Shown: one piece after another, positions 26,056 to 35,889 of the stretch
Numbering within the stretch: position 1 is the stretch's first letter
Layout of the letters: every line of letters begins with the position of its first letter
Assembly (NCBI RefSeq): GCF_020905295.1
Contig: NZ_JAJJMM010000001.1
Location: 1,488,001-1,552,000, forward strand
Direction of reading: 5' to 3'
Length of the DNA stretch: 64,000 nucleotides
From: Flavobacterium piscisymbiosum
GTDB taxonomy: Bacteria > Bacteroidota > Bacteroidia > Flavobacteriales > Flavobacteriaceae
The notes under the pieces: model-generated
Databases searched by the model: none
Told to the model about the DNA's origin: nothing
What the model saw: only the letters and a program-made list of their open reading frames with translations
Made by a program: the position numbers and the translations under genes

Positions 26056-27807
26056 TTATATTGTGTCAATTTTGATGTGTAATTCTTTCAATTGAGCATC
26101 ATCGATTGCAGCAGGTGCATCGATCATTACATCACGTCCTGAATTATTTTTTGGGAAAGCAATAAAATCTCTAATTGTTTCCTGACCTCCTAAAATAGCA
26201 ACCAATCTGTCAAGACCAAATGCTAGACCTCCGTGTGGCGGTGCTCCAAATTGAAAAGCATCCATTAAGAAACCAAATTGTGCTTTTGCTTCTTCTTCGG
26301 TAAAACCTAAATATTTAAACATTAATTGTTGAGTCGCTTTATCATGAATACGAATTGATCCTCCTCCAATTTCATTTCCGTTTAATACCATATCATATGC
26401 ATTAGCACGAACTTTTCCAGGTTCAGTTTCTAATAAAGCCATATCTTCTGGTTTTGGAGATGTAAATGGGTGGTGCATTGCATGATAACGTCCGCTTTCT
26501 TCGTCAAGTTCTAATAACGGGAAATCTACAACCCATAACGGAGCGAATTCTTCTGGTTTACGCAATCCTAAACGAGTTGCTAATTCCATACGAAGTGCAG
26601 AAAGTTGAGCGCGTGTTTTATTAGCCGGTCCAGAAAGTACAAAAATCATATCGCCAGGTTTTGCTCCCGTAATTTTTGCCCATTGTCCTAAATCGTCCTG
26701 ATCGTAAAATTTATCTACAGATGATTTAAAAGTTCCGTCGTCATTGCACTTTGCGTACACCATTCCTGAAGCTCCTACTTGAGGACGTTTTACCCAGTCA
26801 ATCAATCCGTCAATTTCTTTACGGGTATAATTTCCTGCTCCGGGAACTGCAATACCAACAACTAATTCTGCAGCGTTGAATACAGGGAAATCTTTATGTT
26901 GTGCAAATTCGTTTAACTCACCAAACTCCATTCCAAAACGAATGTCCGGTTTGTCATTTCCATATGTTTTCATGGCATAGTCGTAGGTAATTCTTGGGAA
27001 TTTATCTACTTCGATACCTTTAATTTCTTTTAGTAAATGTCTTGTCAATCCTTCAAAAACATTCAAAATATCTTCTTGCTCCACAAATGCCATTTCGCAA
27101 TCGATTTGTGTAAACTCAGGCTGACGGTCTGCACGTAAATCTTCGTCACGGAAACATTTCACAATCTGAAAATATTTATCCATTCCGCCCACCATCAATA
27201 ATTGTTTGAAAGTTTGTGGTGATTGTGGCAAAGCATAAAATTGTCCTTCGTTCATACGGCTTGGTACAACGAAATCTCTTGCGCCTTCCGGAGTCGATTT
27301 GATTAAGTAAGGAGTTTCAACTTCGCAGAAATCTAAATCAGATAAATATTTACGAACTTCCATTGCCACTTTGTGACGGAAAAGCAAACTATTTTTTACC
27401 GGATTTCTACGAATATCTAAATAACGATATTTCATTCTGATATCTTCTCCACCATCAGTCTTGTCTTCGATTGTAAATGGAGGTGTCAATGCGGCATTTA
27501 AAATAGTCATTTCAGTGACTAAAATTTCAATGTCACCAGTAGGAAGATTTTTGTTTTTAGCTTCACGCTCAATAACAGTTCCTTTTACCTGAATAACAAA
27601 TTCTCGACCTAAAGTTTTAGCCATTTCAAATACATTTTCATTTGAACGACCTTTATCGAATAATAGTTGAGTAATACCATAACGATCTCGTAAGTTTACC
27701 CAATTTATGAATCCTTTATCATTAGAGTTTTGGACCCAACCCGCTAGTGTAACTTCCGTATTAATATTTGAGGCGTTTAACTCGCCACAATTATGACTTC
27801 TATACAT
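26056..27807 (-). CDS. aspS: Aspartyl-tRNA synthetase
   Basis: A 583-residue class II synthetase of the bacterial type, charging tRNA-Asp. Order of domains: N-terminal OB-fold anticodon-binding domain (about 1-110), catalytic core with motif 2 ([18 protein letters not shown]), the bacterial GAD insertion (about 300-420), and motif 3 ([14 protein letters not shown]). The motif 2 [13 protein letters not shown] is standard. I chose the ATG at 27807 ([10 protein letters not shown] is the family start) over an upstream non-ATG start. It is monocistronic with its own terminator. Confidence 0.98.
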   Translation of the reverse strand: MYRSHNCGELNASNINTEVTLAGWVQNSNDKGFINWVNLRDRYGITQLLFDKGRSNENVFEMAKTLGREFVIQVKGTVIEREAKNKNLPTGDIEILVTEMTILNAALTPPFTIEDKTDGGEDIRMKYRYLDIRRNPVKNSLLFRHKVAMEVRKYLSDLDFCEVETPYLIKSTPEGARDFVVPSRMNEGQFYALPQSPQTFKQLLMVGGMDKYFQIVKCFRDEDLRADRQPEFTQIDCEMAFVEQEDILNVFEGLTRHLLKEIKGIEVDKFPRITYDYAMKTYGNDKPDIRFGMEFGELNEFAQHKDFPVFNAAELVVGIAVPGAGNYTRKEIDGLIDWVKRPQVGASGMVYAKCNDDGTFKSSVDKFYDQDDLGQWAKITGAKPGDMIFVLSGPANKTRAQLSALRMELATRLGLRKPEEFAPLWVVDFPLLELDEESGRYHAMHHPFTSPKPEDMALLETEPGKVRANAYDMVLNGNEIGGGSIRIHDKATQQLMFKYLGFTEEEAKAQFGFLMDAFQFGAPPHGGLAFGLDRLVAILGGQETIRDFIAFPKNNSGRDVMIDAPAAIDDAQLKELHIKIDTI

Positions 27808-27909
27808 GATCAAAATTTTAGACTGCAAAAGTAAACACAAAATTCAAATTAATGTAGTAAAGTGATCACTAGATGCTCAATAATTTGAAATATTTTGTTA
27901 ATTCTTAAA

Positions 27910-27937
27910 TTTGAGAGCTGTAATTTCTTTAGATTTG
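27910..27937 (+). promoter_or_regulatory. Promoter of the TlpA-like gene
   Basis: TTTG (27910-27913) and TAGATTTG (27930-27937) match the Bacteroidota -33 and -7 elements, 16 bases apart. The -7 element ends 27 bases before the ATG. Confidence 0.6.
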
Positions 27938-27964
27938 AATCACTAAAAACAAACTTTAATTTAT

Positions 27965-28957
27965 ATGAATAAACTTTTTGTTACTGGTCTGTTGATTTTT
28001 AGCGCTTTGAATGTTATAGGTCAAACCAAAAATCAAATTAAATTTACGGCTAAAATTACCAATAGAAATAGCGATACTTTAGTGATTGTGGGCAAGGATA
28101 ATTTTAAACAAGTTATTCCGATTAATAAAAAAGAGGTTTTTGCAGCCAATTTTGAAGCTCCAAAGGGATTTTATGTATTTTCTGACGGTACAGAATCTTC
28201 TCGTTTGTACCTAAAACCAAATTCAGAGGTTAATCTAACGATGAATGCCAAAGAATTTGATGAAACGATTGTGTATAAAGGTAAAGGTGTTGAAGAAAGT
28301 AATTTTTTGGCACAGCAAGCTTTAAGAAATGAAAAATTGGAGGAAGCTTATTCTAAAGAACCAGCTGAATTTGCAGTAATATTAGAGGCTAAGAATAAGA
28401 CAGATAAAGAAAGTTTAGAGAAAGGATCTTTTGATGCCGAATTTGTAACTGCAATGAAAAGTAATTTTGAACGCTTTAATGAATTTGCTATTAGGAATTA
28501 TGAAAGTGCATCTAAAGCAAATAAATTTACCGGAAAACCTTCTCCTGATTTTGATTATGAGAATTTTAAAGGAGGAAAAACAAAACTTTCTGATCTAAAA
28601 GGAAAATATGTTTACATCGATCTTTGGGCAACCTGGTGTGCACCTTGTAGAGCTGAAATTCCGTATTTACAAAAAATAGAGGAAAAATATCATGGAAAAA
28701 ATATTGAGTTCGTAAGTATTTCAATTGATAAATTGAAAGACAATGAAAAATGGAAAAAATTTGTAACAGATAAAAGTTTAGGCGGAATTCAATTATTCGC
28801 CGATAAAGATTGGGAATCTGAGTTTGTAACGAGCTATGGTGTAACCGGAATTCCGAGATTTATTATTGTTGATCCAAAAGGAAATGTTTTAAGCGCAGAT
28901 GCTGCAAGACCTTCATCTCCAGAACTTCAAACGCAATTAGACTCATTATTGAAGTAA
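27965..28957 (+). CDS. TlpA-like thioredoxin-fold oxidoreductase, periplasmic
   Basis: A 330-residue protein with a signal peptide ending NVIGQ. Residues 25-170 resemble the DUF4369-type N-terminal domain common in flavobacterial TlpA-like proteins. Residues 190-330 are a thioredoxin fold with the active site WCAPC at 224-228 (LWATWCAPCRAEIP) and the cis-proline in VTGIPRFIIVD. It should reduce or isomerise disulphides in the periplasm, for example in cytochrome c maturation, but the partner is unknown. It is a single gene with its own promoter and terminator. Confidence 0.9.
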   Translation: MNKLFVTGLLIFSALNVIGQTKNQIKFTAKITNRNSDTLVIVGKDNFKQVIPINKKEVFAANFEAPKGFYVFSDGTESSRLYLKPNSEVNLTMNAKEFDETIVYKGKGVEESNFLAQQALRNEKLEEAYSKEPAEFAVILEAKNKTDKESLEKGSFDAEFVTAMKSNFERFNEFAIRNYESASKANKFTGKPSPDFDYENFKGGKTKLSDLKGKYVYIDLWATWCAPCRAEIPYLQKIEEKYHGKNIEFVSISIDKLKDNEKWKKFVTDKSLGGIQLFADKDWESEFVTSYGVTGIPRFIIVDPKGNVLSADAARPSSPELQTQLDSLLK

Positions 28958-29013
28958 TTTATTACGAAAATTATAACGATATAGTAAATTTATATTTTTG
29001 ATAAAATCCCAGT

Positions 29014-29043
29014 AAAACCAGTGCTTCAGCGCTGGTTTTTTTT
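29014..29043 (+). terminator. Terminator of the TlpA-like gene
   Basis: AAAACCAGTGC and GCGCTGGTTTT form a stem with one G-T pair and a TTCA loop, followed by a T8 run. Confidence 0.88.
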
Positions 29044-29127
29044 GTTTTAGATAAATTTCCAATGTTAAGCTTTTACTCAATGTTACCAAATTGTTAAGTA
29101 AAAGTTTTTTTAATGTAAACAATTAAT

Positions 29128-29135
29128 TATATTTG
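29128..29135 (+). promoter_or_regulatory. -7 element of the MORN-repeat gene
   Basis: TATATTTG matches the TAnnTTTG consensus 32 bases before the ATG. The -33 element is not clear. Confidence 0.45.
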
Positions 29136-29167
29136 ATAACGATTTGATAACATTAAAACCTCAAAAT

Positions 29168-29515
29168 ATGAAAAAGTGTGTAATTTTAGTTGCAATATTG
29201 TTCTCTGGAATTTTAGTTGCACAAGAGATAAAACCAGAATTAGAAGCTGTTGGAAACAAAGTAAAAGCTACTTATTACCATGAAAATGGTCAGGTACAAC
29301 AAGAAGGCTTTTTTAAAGATGGTAAATTAGATGGAGTTTGGGTATCTTATGATGAAAAAGGAAATAAAGTTGCCGTAGGAGAATACACAGACGGATTGAA
29401 AACTGGAAAATGGATTTTCTTTAATGAAAAAAATCTTTGCGAGGTTGCTTACGAAAACAGCAAAGTGACTTCAGTTAAAAACTTACAGAAAAATGCTTTA
29501 GCAAATAGAAATTAA
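29168..29515 (+). CDS. Exported MORN-repeat (YwqK-like) protein
   Basis: A 115-residue protein with a signal peptide (MKKCVILVAILFSGILVAQ). The mature part contains about three MORN-variant repeats: YYHENGQVQQEGFFKDGKLD, GVWVSYDEKGNKVAVGEYTDG and GKWIFFNEKNLCEVAYENSK. Such repeats form small beta-hairpin arrays, and their function in Bacteroidota is not established. I chose the ATG at 29168 because it begins the signal peptide; the frame extends a little upstream without a good start. It has its own terminator. Confidence 0.85.
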   Translation: MKKCVILVAILFSGILVAQEIKPELEAVGNKVKATYYHENGQVQQEGFFKDGKLDGVWVSYDEKGNKVAVGEYTDGLKTGKWIFFNEKNLCEVAYENSKVTSVKNLQKNALANRN

Positions 29516-29535
29516 TACTATTTCGAATAATTTAG

Positions 29536-29563
29536 AAAACCGCTTTAATTAGCGGTTTTTTTT
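29536..29563 (+). terminator. Terminator of the MORN-repeat gene
   Basis: AAAACCGCT/AGCGGTTTT stem followed by a T-run. Confidence 0.9.
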
Positions 29564-29596
29564 GGATCACTAAATATTGTGTTTGGCTAATTATTT

Positions 29597-29745
29597 TAAT
29601 CGCAAAGAACGTAAGTTTTTATATCTTATAATTACAAACGCAAAGTTCGCAAGCTATATTTATAAAGCTTTGCGAACTTTGCGTTTGCATAAAATCTTAT
29701 AAATAAAAAACTTGCGTTCTTTGCGGTTAGTTTTTTTTTTTTTTT
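29597..29745. repeat. Nested inverted repeat with T15 tail
   Basis: Outer 24-base arms (29597-29620 and 29706-29729; core CGCAAAGAACG) differ at two positions. Inner arms (29635-29654 and 29666-29687; core CAAACGCAAAGTTCGCAA) nest inside them. A run of 15 T residues (29731-29745) follows and overlaps the stop codon of the convergent PepSY gene. It may be a strong plus-strand terminator built from a mobile palindrome. Confidence 0.75.
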
Positions 29746-30859
29746 AGGCCTTTATTTTTTTACAGGATTTATTTCTTCGTCCGTACCAAATAACAAAACC
29801 CGTTACAGGCAAAGCCGCCGCAATTAAGCTGATAATGAAAGCAATAATTTTTCCCGGTAAATCTAAAATTTGTCCGGTATGAATTCCGTAATTCATTTCG
29901 ACAACTTGCAGGCCTAAACTCTTTTTATCGAAAGGCTGACTTTGTATTAATTTACCATCACCCGGATGAAAGTAATAATTGCTTTGATGATCGTATCGTA
30001 AGGTATGAGGATAAGCTCCGGTATTAATTAAGTCTCCTTTTTGCAGAGGATAAGTTATAAAAATCATTTCGGCTTCAGGTTGTAGTTTCATAGTTTCAAC
30101 AAAAGCACGATCGACAGCAATAAGTTTGTTCGTAGCAAATTTGGTAGTGTCAATTACTGGCGCTTTTGTTTCTAAAGCTTTATCTCCGCCAAAATTGAAG
30201 GTTTTATAAATCCCGTCTCCAACCCATTCGTAAGTAAAAGTTAAACCTGTAATGGCAATAATAGCAGCAATAATTGCAATATAAAATCCGGAAGTGTTGT
30301 GCCAGTCATAATTTACACGACGCCATTTTGCAGACCATTTTATGGTGAAACTTCGCTTGATATCGCTTCTTCGTTTTGGCCACCATTGGATAATTCCCGA
30401 AATCAGTAAAAGAATAAAAATAATTGTTGCACCGCCAATAATGTGTTTCCCGATATAATCCGGCAAAAGCAAATACAAATGAATGTACTCAACAATGATA
30501 AAAAAATCAGTCGCCGGATCTTCGGTTTTTAAATATTTTCCTGTGTAGGGATTAAAGTAGAGATATCTGTTTTCGGTATCAGAATAGGTGTAAACAATCG
30601 CAGATCTGTCTTTTCCGTAAAATGAAACCATTGATTGTTTATAATCCGGAAGAATTTCTTTTGCTTTTTCCTGTAAAACCGATGGCATTACAAAAGGCTT
30701 GTTTTGAGGTTCAACCAATCGCCATTCTTTTCGGGTAATGTCTTTTATTTCGTCATGAAAACAAAAAATACAACCAGTAACACTTATAATAAAAACAATA
30801 AGCCCGGAAATTAATCCGAGCCATTTATGTAGAAAACGTATTTGTTTTTTAAATCCCAT
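29744..30859 (-). CDS. PepSY-associated membrane protein (iron-uptake linked)
   Basis: A 371-residue protein of the PepSY_TM family, with four transmembrane segments: the N-terminal HKWLGLISGLIVFIISVTGC, a second near residue 145, a third near 195 and a C-terminal one near 350. Periplasmic loops lie between them. Related proteins next to siderophore receptors reduce or release ferric siderophores (for example FoxB- and PiuB-type proteins). It is last in a minus-strand locus starting with the TonB receptor at 35674. It begins 65 bases after the preceding PepSY gene. Confidence 0.85.
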   Translation of the reverse strand: MGFKKQIRFLHKWLGLISGLIVFIISVTGCIFCFHDEIKDITRKEWRLVEPQNKPFVMPSVLQEKAKEILPDYKQSMVSFYGKDRSAIVYTYSDTENRYLYFNPYTGKYLKTEDPATDFFIIVEYIHLYLLLPDYIGKHIIGGATIIFILLLISGIIQWWPKRRSDIKRSFTIKWSAKWRRVNYDWHNTSGFYIAIIAAIIAITGLTFTYEWVGDGIYKTFNFGGDKALETKAPVIDTTKFATNKLIAVDRAFVETMKLQPEAEMIFITYPLQKGDLINTGAYPHTLRYDHQSNYYFHPGDGKLIQSQPFDKKSLGLQVVEMNYGIHTGQILDLPGKIIAFIISLIAAALPVTGFVIWYGRRNKSCKKIKA

Positions 30860-30923
30860 TTTTTTGAATAAAGCGTAAAAGTATACGCTAAATCAATAGA
30901 GGGCAAATTATTTAAGCTAATTT

Positions 30924-32471
30924 TTAAGAAACTTTTTTGGGTTTTAAATGATAGGCAACGTAAAGTGTTAGCGAAGCCAAAACAATCCAGAAAACATCAA
31001 TAAAGAAAACCTGAATCTGATTGTGCATAAACGAATTCCAAAACCAGTTTCCGGATACGATTCCATTTGTAATTGGAATTAAAAAACCTAAAATACTCCC
31101 TGAAATTAAACAGAATTTATTAGTGAAATCATCATTCTTTTTAAGGATAAAAAAGATTGCCAGAATCAGCCATCCTCCAAAATAAACCGCAAAAAGATTA
31201 TTCTGACTTAGCGGATAAAATATTTTAGTAATAATAAATGCAAGTGCAGTAATAGGATACATGCTTAGGCAGATTGCCAAATAAATACGAACAACTGCAG
31301 CGTTGAAACGTCTTTTCTTTTCAGGTAAATTATTTTTTTGTCTGGCAACTAACCAAATCATTACGCCGGAAATAATAACAAAACAAGTAATGATTCCCAG
31401 AACGAAACTTACGATTCTTAAAGCGTAACCTCCGTAGTCTCCAAAATGTATTTTATACAAAACATTTTTTACAACATCGAGATAATTGTTTTGAGTAACA
31501 GGGTTTTTCTTTGCGATTTCTTTTCCATCAGCAATTCGGTAAATTACTTTTCCTATTCCTGTAAATTTTTTGTGACTTAGCATTTCGCCTTCAACAACGA
31601 CATGCATATTCGCGTCACCATAATTCTGAATAAAAACACGGGTAATTTCAAAATCCTTCCAATTACCTTTGGCTTTTGCTACTAAACCATCAATATTAAA
31701 TGGTGTAGCTAATTTTTTATTTTCAAATTTATATTCAGGATCGCTGTATTCCAGTTCTTTATATAATTTATCCTGATCTCCTTTGTACAATGTCATTACA
31801 GCGGGAGCAACAATCAAAAGTTTGATCATAAAAAAGGCTCCTGTCACGGCATATACAAACTGAAATGGTAAACCAATCATTCCTAAAGCGGTATGAGCAT
31901 CTGTCCATAATGTCTTTAGTTTTTCCTTTGGACGGAAAATATAAAAGTTTGAAACGATTTTTTTCCAATGCAATAAAACGCCGGTTATAATAGCAAATAA
32001 GAAAAATAAAGCAATAAAGCCGGAAAGATAATAACCCACCGGATACGGAATTTGAGCCAGAAAATGTAATCGATACAAAAATTCGCCTAATGAATACGAT
32101 TGTTCGTAAGTAAAAGTCTTGAAGGTTTTAGTGTCGAGATAGAAAAATGAACCTTCTTTTTGTTTGGCTGGAGCCAAAGTATCTTTGGTACCTTCCATAT
32201 AAACGGCAACTCTTCTTTCGTTGCTATTTTTAGAAATGGTTACGTTTCTTCCGTGCAGAACGTATTCCTTGTCTAATTTTTTTAAAGCGGTATTATAGTC
32301 TAATTGAATTTCTTTGGTAATAGCAGTAGATTCATTTCTTTCCCAATTGTTGATATCGTCTCTGAAAAAAGAAAAAGATCCTGCGAAAAAAATCACAAAT
32401 AGCACTACACTGATAACAATTCCGCTAACAGTATGGGTATGAAAATAGATGTTATAATTACGATTGTTCAT
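30924..32471 (-). CDS. PepSY-domain membrane protein, larger paralogue
   Basis: A 515-residue PepSY_TM family protein. The N-terminal helix HTHTVSGIVISVVLFVIFFAG carries the family histidine. Central helices are at about 145, 195 and 350 and extra helices occupy the last 130 residues, so it has more membrane segments than its 371-residue neighbour. It probably takes part in ferric-siderophore reduction at the inner membrane. It starts three bases after the DUF3649 gene, so the two are co-transcribed. Confidence 0.82.
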   Translation of the reverse strand: MNNRNYNIYFHTHTVSGIVISVVLFVIFFAGSFSFFRDDINNWERNESTAITKEIQLDYNTALKKLDKEYVLHGRNVTISKNSNERRVAVYMEGTKDTLAPAKQKEGSFFYLDTKTFKTFTYEQSYSLGEFLYRLHFLAQIPYPVGYYLSGFIALFFLFAIITGVLLHWKKIVSNFYIFRPKEKLKTLWTDAHTALGMIGLPFQFVYAVTGAFFMIKLLIVAPAVMTLYKGDQDKLYKELEYSDPEYKFENKKLATPFNIDGLVAKAKGNWKDFEITRVFIQNYGDANMHVVVEGEMLSHKKFTGIGKVIYRIADGKEIAKKNPVTQNNYLDVVKNVLYKIHFGDYGGYALRIVSFVLGIITCFVIISGVMIWLVARQKNNLPEKKRRFNAAVVRIYLAICLSMYPITALAFIITKIFYPLSQNNLFAVYFGGWLILAIFFILKKNDDFTNKFCLISGSILGFLIPITNGIVSGNWFWNSFMHNQIQVFFIDVFWIVLASLTLYVAYHLKPKKVS

Positions 32472-32474
32472 AGG

Positions 32475-32777
32475 TTATTTTGCTATCGGATTGTAAGTTT
32501 GACCAAGATAAATGAGGAGAGAAAAAATCAGAGTAAGGAGTAGGTAAATCCCCCAGATTTTCAATCCGCTTTTTGCCAGGAAAGCAATTATCATAAGCGC
32601 CACCCAAAGAATGAATCCGCTAAAAGCCATTGTCATAAGGATATTAGCACGGTTGAACCAGGATGCTAAAGCCAAATGAAAACTGACTGAAACAAAATAG
32701 CCGCCAATTATAGCAGCTGTAATTTTGGCAAATCGTTGCCATTTAGATTGGGTTAGATATTTTGGATTTGCTGGCAT
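32475..32777 (-). CDS. Small membrane protein, DUF3649-like
   Basis: A 100-residue protein with three predicted helices and the pattern ISV/SFHLALASWFNRANILMTM seen in the DUF3649 family. That family occurs next to TonB-dependent siderophore receptors and PepSY proteins, as here. No activity is known. It sits three bases before the 515-residue PepSY gene and 18 bases after the DUF3325 gene. Confidence 0.7.
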   Translation of the reverse strand: MPANPKYLTQSKWQRFAKITAAIIGGYFVSVSFHLALASWFNRANILMTMAFSGFILWVALMIIAFLAKSGLKIWGIYLLLTLIFSLLIYLGQTYNPIAK

Positions 32778-32795
32778 ATTTTGGTTAGAAATAAG

Positions 32796-33128
32796 TTAGT
32801 TGTAATAAAATTCTAGTAAAGCAACAATTACAAATAGAGCGATAATAGCGAATGGGCTAATTTTTTTTAATGGAGTCAGAATAATAATCAAACTTCCAAT
32901 TGTCATTAGCTGAATAAGAAACATTAAAGTCCCGCAGCAAAGTGATTGTGTAAAGAGCCAAAGTGCGTACGCTAATAATAGAAGTCCTAAACCCATATAT
33001 TTGGTTGGCTTAGGATTGCTTTTCATCCATTTCTCGAAACCTAAATCATAAGATAAAGTAGCTCTTTTCGAAGTGTAGTAAAGAGTATAAAAAGCTAAAA
33101 AAACGATGAGACTTGCTATTGTTATCAT
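32796..33128 (-). CDS. Small membrane protein, DUF3325-like
   Basis: A 110-residue protein with four helices and the signature YYTSKRATLSYDLGFEKWM, matching DUF3325-type proteins of iron-uptake clusters. I chose the ATG at 33128; an in-frame GTG at 33152 lies inside the hairpin after the receptor gene and is unlikely. It is the first gene after that hairpin. Confidence 0.68.
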   Translation of the reverse strand: MITIASLIVFLAFYTLYYTSKRATLSYDLGFEKWMKSNPKPTKYMGLGLLLLAYALWLFTQSLCCGTLMFLIQLMTIGSLIIILTPLKKISPFAIIALFVIVALLEFYYN

Positions 33129-33144
33129 AATTTTATAGAATTTA

Positions 33145-33178
33145 AAAAACACCTTTTCCAGAAGAAAAAGGTGTTTTT
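33145..33178 (-). terminator. Hairpin between the TonB receptor and DUF3325 genes
   Basis: 13-base arms AAAAACACCTTTT/AAAAGGTGTTTTT, followed by T residues on the minus strand. Placed between two genes that look like one operon, it may give partial termination and so higher receptor expression. Confidence 0.75.
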
Positions 33179-33190
33179 GTTATTTGTTTT

Positions 33191-35674
33191 TTAGAATCTG
33201 TAAGAGAAACTGGCCACTACGCTTCTTGCATCTCTTGGACTCACTGTAGACCATCCGCTATAAATATCTTCGTTTGCGATATTGTTAACTTTAAGAGTCA
33301 AAGTGTATTTTTCTGTTCCGTAAAAAATAGAAGAATTCATAACAGTATATTCTGGAATTGTAAATACTCCGGCAACTGTTCTGTTCATGATTTTATTATC
33401 ACTTGCATAATTACCTCCAAAACCTAAACCAAAACCTTTTAAGTCTCCCTGAAGAAATTTATAACTTGCCCAAAGGTTTGCTAAATTTTGTGGTCCTGCA
33501 CTTTCAGGTCTGTGATTCACGAAATCATCAAGTCCTGCTGTTAAGATCGCATCGTTATAGCTGTATCCAAAAACGATGTTTAAACCATCAACCGGGTTAG
33601 TCACAATTTCTGCTTCAAAACCTTTGTTTCTTTGAGCACCATCCTCATAACTGATTGTAGTTGTTGCACCATAATCCGTATAAACCATATCTTTTACTTT
33701 TGTGTCATAATAGCTAAAAGTGGCATATAGTTTATCTTTGAATAAGTTTAATTTGGTACCAAATTCAATTTGAGTTGCATGTTCAGGACCAAAAGTTCTT
33801 GGTTGTCTGCTTCCGTCAGCTAATATATTAGTAACTGGAGATGGGTTTACAAAACCATCCATATAGTTAGCAAAAATCGAAACTTTGTCGATAATTGGCT
33901 GGTATACAATACCAAATTTTGGAGAAAAAGTAGTTTGATTAAAGTCATCATCTTTTGTCGTTACTTCGCCTGAATTCATAAAACGATCGATACGTAAACT
34001 AGCCATTACAGAAAGGGCAGGAGTGAAATTAATAACATCTGATACGTAAGCACTAAAAACTTCCTGCTTTTGTTTGCTGTTGCTTACACCCTTGCCTGAT
34101 AAAACAGCATCTGCATGTGATTGTGATAAAATACCATTATCTCCGTCTAAAATATATTTAGTAGGATCTGTGATTTTAAATACATTTTCGTTTACTGTTT
34201 TTAGGTCATCTCTACCAACATATACTAAGCTTTCGTAATATTCGTAATCTGTTCCGTTATCAACTTGCATTCTGTTGAAATAATCTAAACCGGCAACAAT
34301 TCTGTTTCTTAGTTTTCCTATTTTAAAATCTCCAATAAAATTTTGTTGAATATCAGTTGTTAGTGTTTTTGAATTATTATTTGTAAATGATCTTCCAAAA
34401 ACAATTCCGTCAGTAATTCCGCTAAAAGTACTTGTTATGTCATATAGGTAATTATAGTAACCCTGAGATTTTGTAGAGCTTCTTGCAAAAGCAGTTTGTG
34501 AAGTCCATTGATCTGAAATTTTATAATTCATCTGACCCTGAAGGCTATATGATGGTGTTTTTATTACAAGATCGTTACTAGTATAAGAACGTTTGTTGTC
34601 GTAACCCAATTCTTCGATGTTATGAGCTCTTAAAGGAGTTGTTCTGTCTAAGAATAACATGGTTGGATTTGTCATTTCGCTGCTCAAAAACTCAGTATTG
34701 ATAAGGAATGATAATCTGTCATTTACCTGATAAGATAATGACGGTGCAACAAATAATGATTTTTTAAAACCAGCATCCTGAAAACTGTCCTCATTATGAT
34801 AAGCGGCATTTACACGAAAATTTACTTTGTGTTCTTCGTCCAATGGAGTATTAATATCTGCAGTAACTCTGTTTAAACCATAACTTCCGGAAGTGTAACT
34901 AACTTCTCCTCCAAAACGATCGTAAGGTTTTTTAGTGGTAACATTGATTAGTCCTCCGTAAGAAATCAAACTACTTCCAAACAATGTTCCTGATGGTCCT
35001 TTTATAACTTCGATTTTGTCAATGTTAGCAGGATCTAAACTTCCGTTTGATAATCCAGGTAATCCGTTGATCATAGTGGGCTGAACAGCAAATCCTCTTA
35101 AAGAGAAATATCCTGCACCGTCTCCTGTACGACCAGTAGAACCCCAAAGCTGTGTTAATCCAGGTGAATTTTTTAATGCATCATCTAAATTAGTAACTAC
35201 CTGCTCTTTTAATAATTCGCTTGTAATAGTGGTATAAACTTGTGGGTTTTCAAGATTTTTAAGTGGTAATCTTGATACTTGCTGTGTTTCTTTACGCGCT
35301 AATGGATTTTTTTTAGTACCTCCGTTAATTACAATTTCGTCTAATTGTTCAGAGTTTGAACTAATGGTAAAATCTTCAACTATTTCATCACCTGCATTAA
35401 GAGAAATACTTTTTTCTTTTGATGAATGTCCAACAGCCGAAACTTTAATAACGTAGCTTCCCGGTTTAAGGTTTTTAATTTCATAAAAACCGTTGCTATC
35501 TGTATTGGTTCCTATTTTGGTCCCTTTTAATACAACTGAAACGTTATCTGCAGCTTGGTTATTTGTTAGACTAATTTGCCCCTTAATAGATGCTTTTTCC
35601 TGTGCTGATATACTTGTAGCAGCTAATAGAAAAAAACAAAAGCTCAAAAAAGAAATTGTAAATTTATATTTCAT
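33191..35674 (-). CDS. TonB-dependent siderophore receptor
   Basis: An 827-residue outer-membrane receptor. Order: signal peptide ending TSISAQ, a carboxypeptidase-regulatory-like domain (about 28-115), the plug domain (about 120-245, with SLRGFAVQP, IDKIEVIKGPSG and GGLINVTTKKP), and a 22-strand barrel ending in VVASFSYRF. The SLRGF and VxKGP motifs and the plug-barrel layout match ferric-siderophore receptors rather than SusC. The following genes (DUF3325, DUF3649, two PepSY) support an iron role. The ligand cannot be told. A TATTTATTCTAAATA palindrome upstream is a candidate iron-response site. Confidence 0.92.
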   Translation of the reverse strand: MKYKFTISFLSFCFFLLAATSISAQEKASIKGQISLTNNQAADNVSVVLKGTKIGTNTDSNGFYEIKNLKPGSYVIKVSAVGHSSKEKSISLNAGDEIVEDFTISSNSEQLDEIVINGGTKKNPLARKETQQVSRLPLKNLENPQVYTTITSELLKEQVVTNLDDALKNSPGLTQLWGSTGRTGDGAGYFSLRGFAVQPTMINGLPGLSNGSLDPANIDKIEVIKGPSGTLFGSSLISYGGLINVTTKKPYDRFGGEVSYTSGSYGLNRVTADINTPLDEEHKVNFRVNAAYHNEDSFQDAGFKKSLFVAPSLSYQVNDRLSFLINTEFLSSEMTNPTMLFLDRTTPLRAHNIEELGYDNKRSYTSNDLVIKTPSYSLQGQMNYKISDQWTSQTAFARSSTKSQGYYNYLYDITSTFSGITDGIVFGRSFTNNNSKTLTTDIQQNFIGDFKIGKLRNRIVAGLDYFNRMQVDNGTDYEYYESLVYVGRDDLKTVNENVFKITDPTKYILDGDNGILSQSHADAVLSGKGVSNSKQKQEVFSAYVSDVINFTPALSVMASLRIDRFMNSGEVTTKDDDFNQTTFSPKFGIVYQPIIDKVSIFANYMDGFVNPSPVTNILADGSRQPRTFGPEHATQIEFGTKLNLFKDKLYATFSYYDTKVKDMVYTDYGATTTISYEDGAQRNKGFEAEIVTNPVDGLNIVFGYSYNDAILTAGLDDFVNHRPESAGPQNLANLWASYKFLQGDLKGFGLGFGGNYASDNKIMNRTVAGVFTIPEYTVMNSSIFYGTEKYTLTLKVNNIANEDIYSGWSTVSPRDARSVVASFSYRF

Positions 35675-35739
35675 TTTATTTAGAATTGATTTTAATAGCG
35701 CAAATTTAGTTGTTGATGATCAACTACACAAGCTATTCT

Positions 35740-35754
35740 TATTTATTCTAAATA
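35740..35754 (-). promoter_or_regulatory. Candidate iron-regulatory palindrome upstream of the siderophore receptor
   Basis: TATTTATTCTAAATA is a perfect 6-3-6 inverted repeat 66 bases before the receptor ATG. A half-site, TTATTTAGAAT, lies at 35677-35687. Another inverted repeat (TAGTTG/CAACTA) lies between them. Assignment to Fur is inferred from the gene's role. Confidence 0.4.
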
Positions 35755-35837
35755 AAATATTTTTTAAAGGGTAAAATTTACGTTTATTTAAAAAATTAAC
35801 ATCTTAAGCAAATCTTAAGCAAGTTTTGCATAAAAAA

Positions 35838-35861
35838 ACCTGTTCAAGCTAATGAACAGGT
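35838..35861 (-). terminator. Terminator of sucB
   Basis: ACCTGTTCA/TGAACAGGT stem followed on the minus strand by a T-run; it lies 29 bases after the sucB stop. Confidence 0.88.
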
Positions 35862-35889
35862 CTTTTGTTATTGTGAAAATTACTTACAA

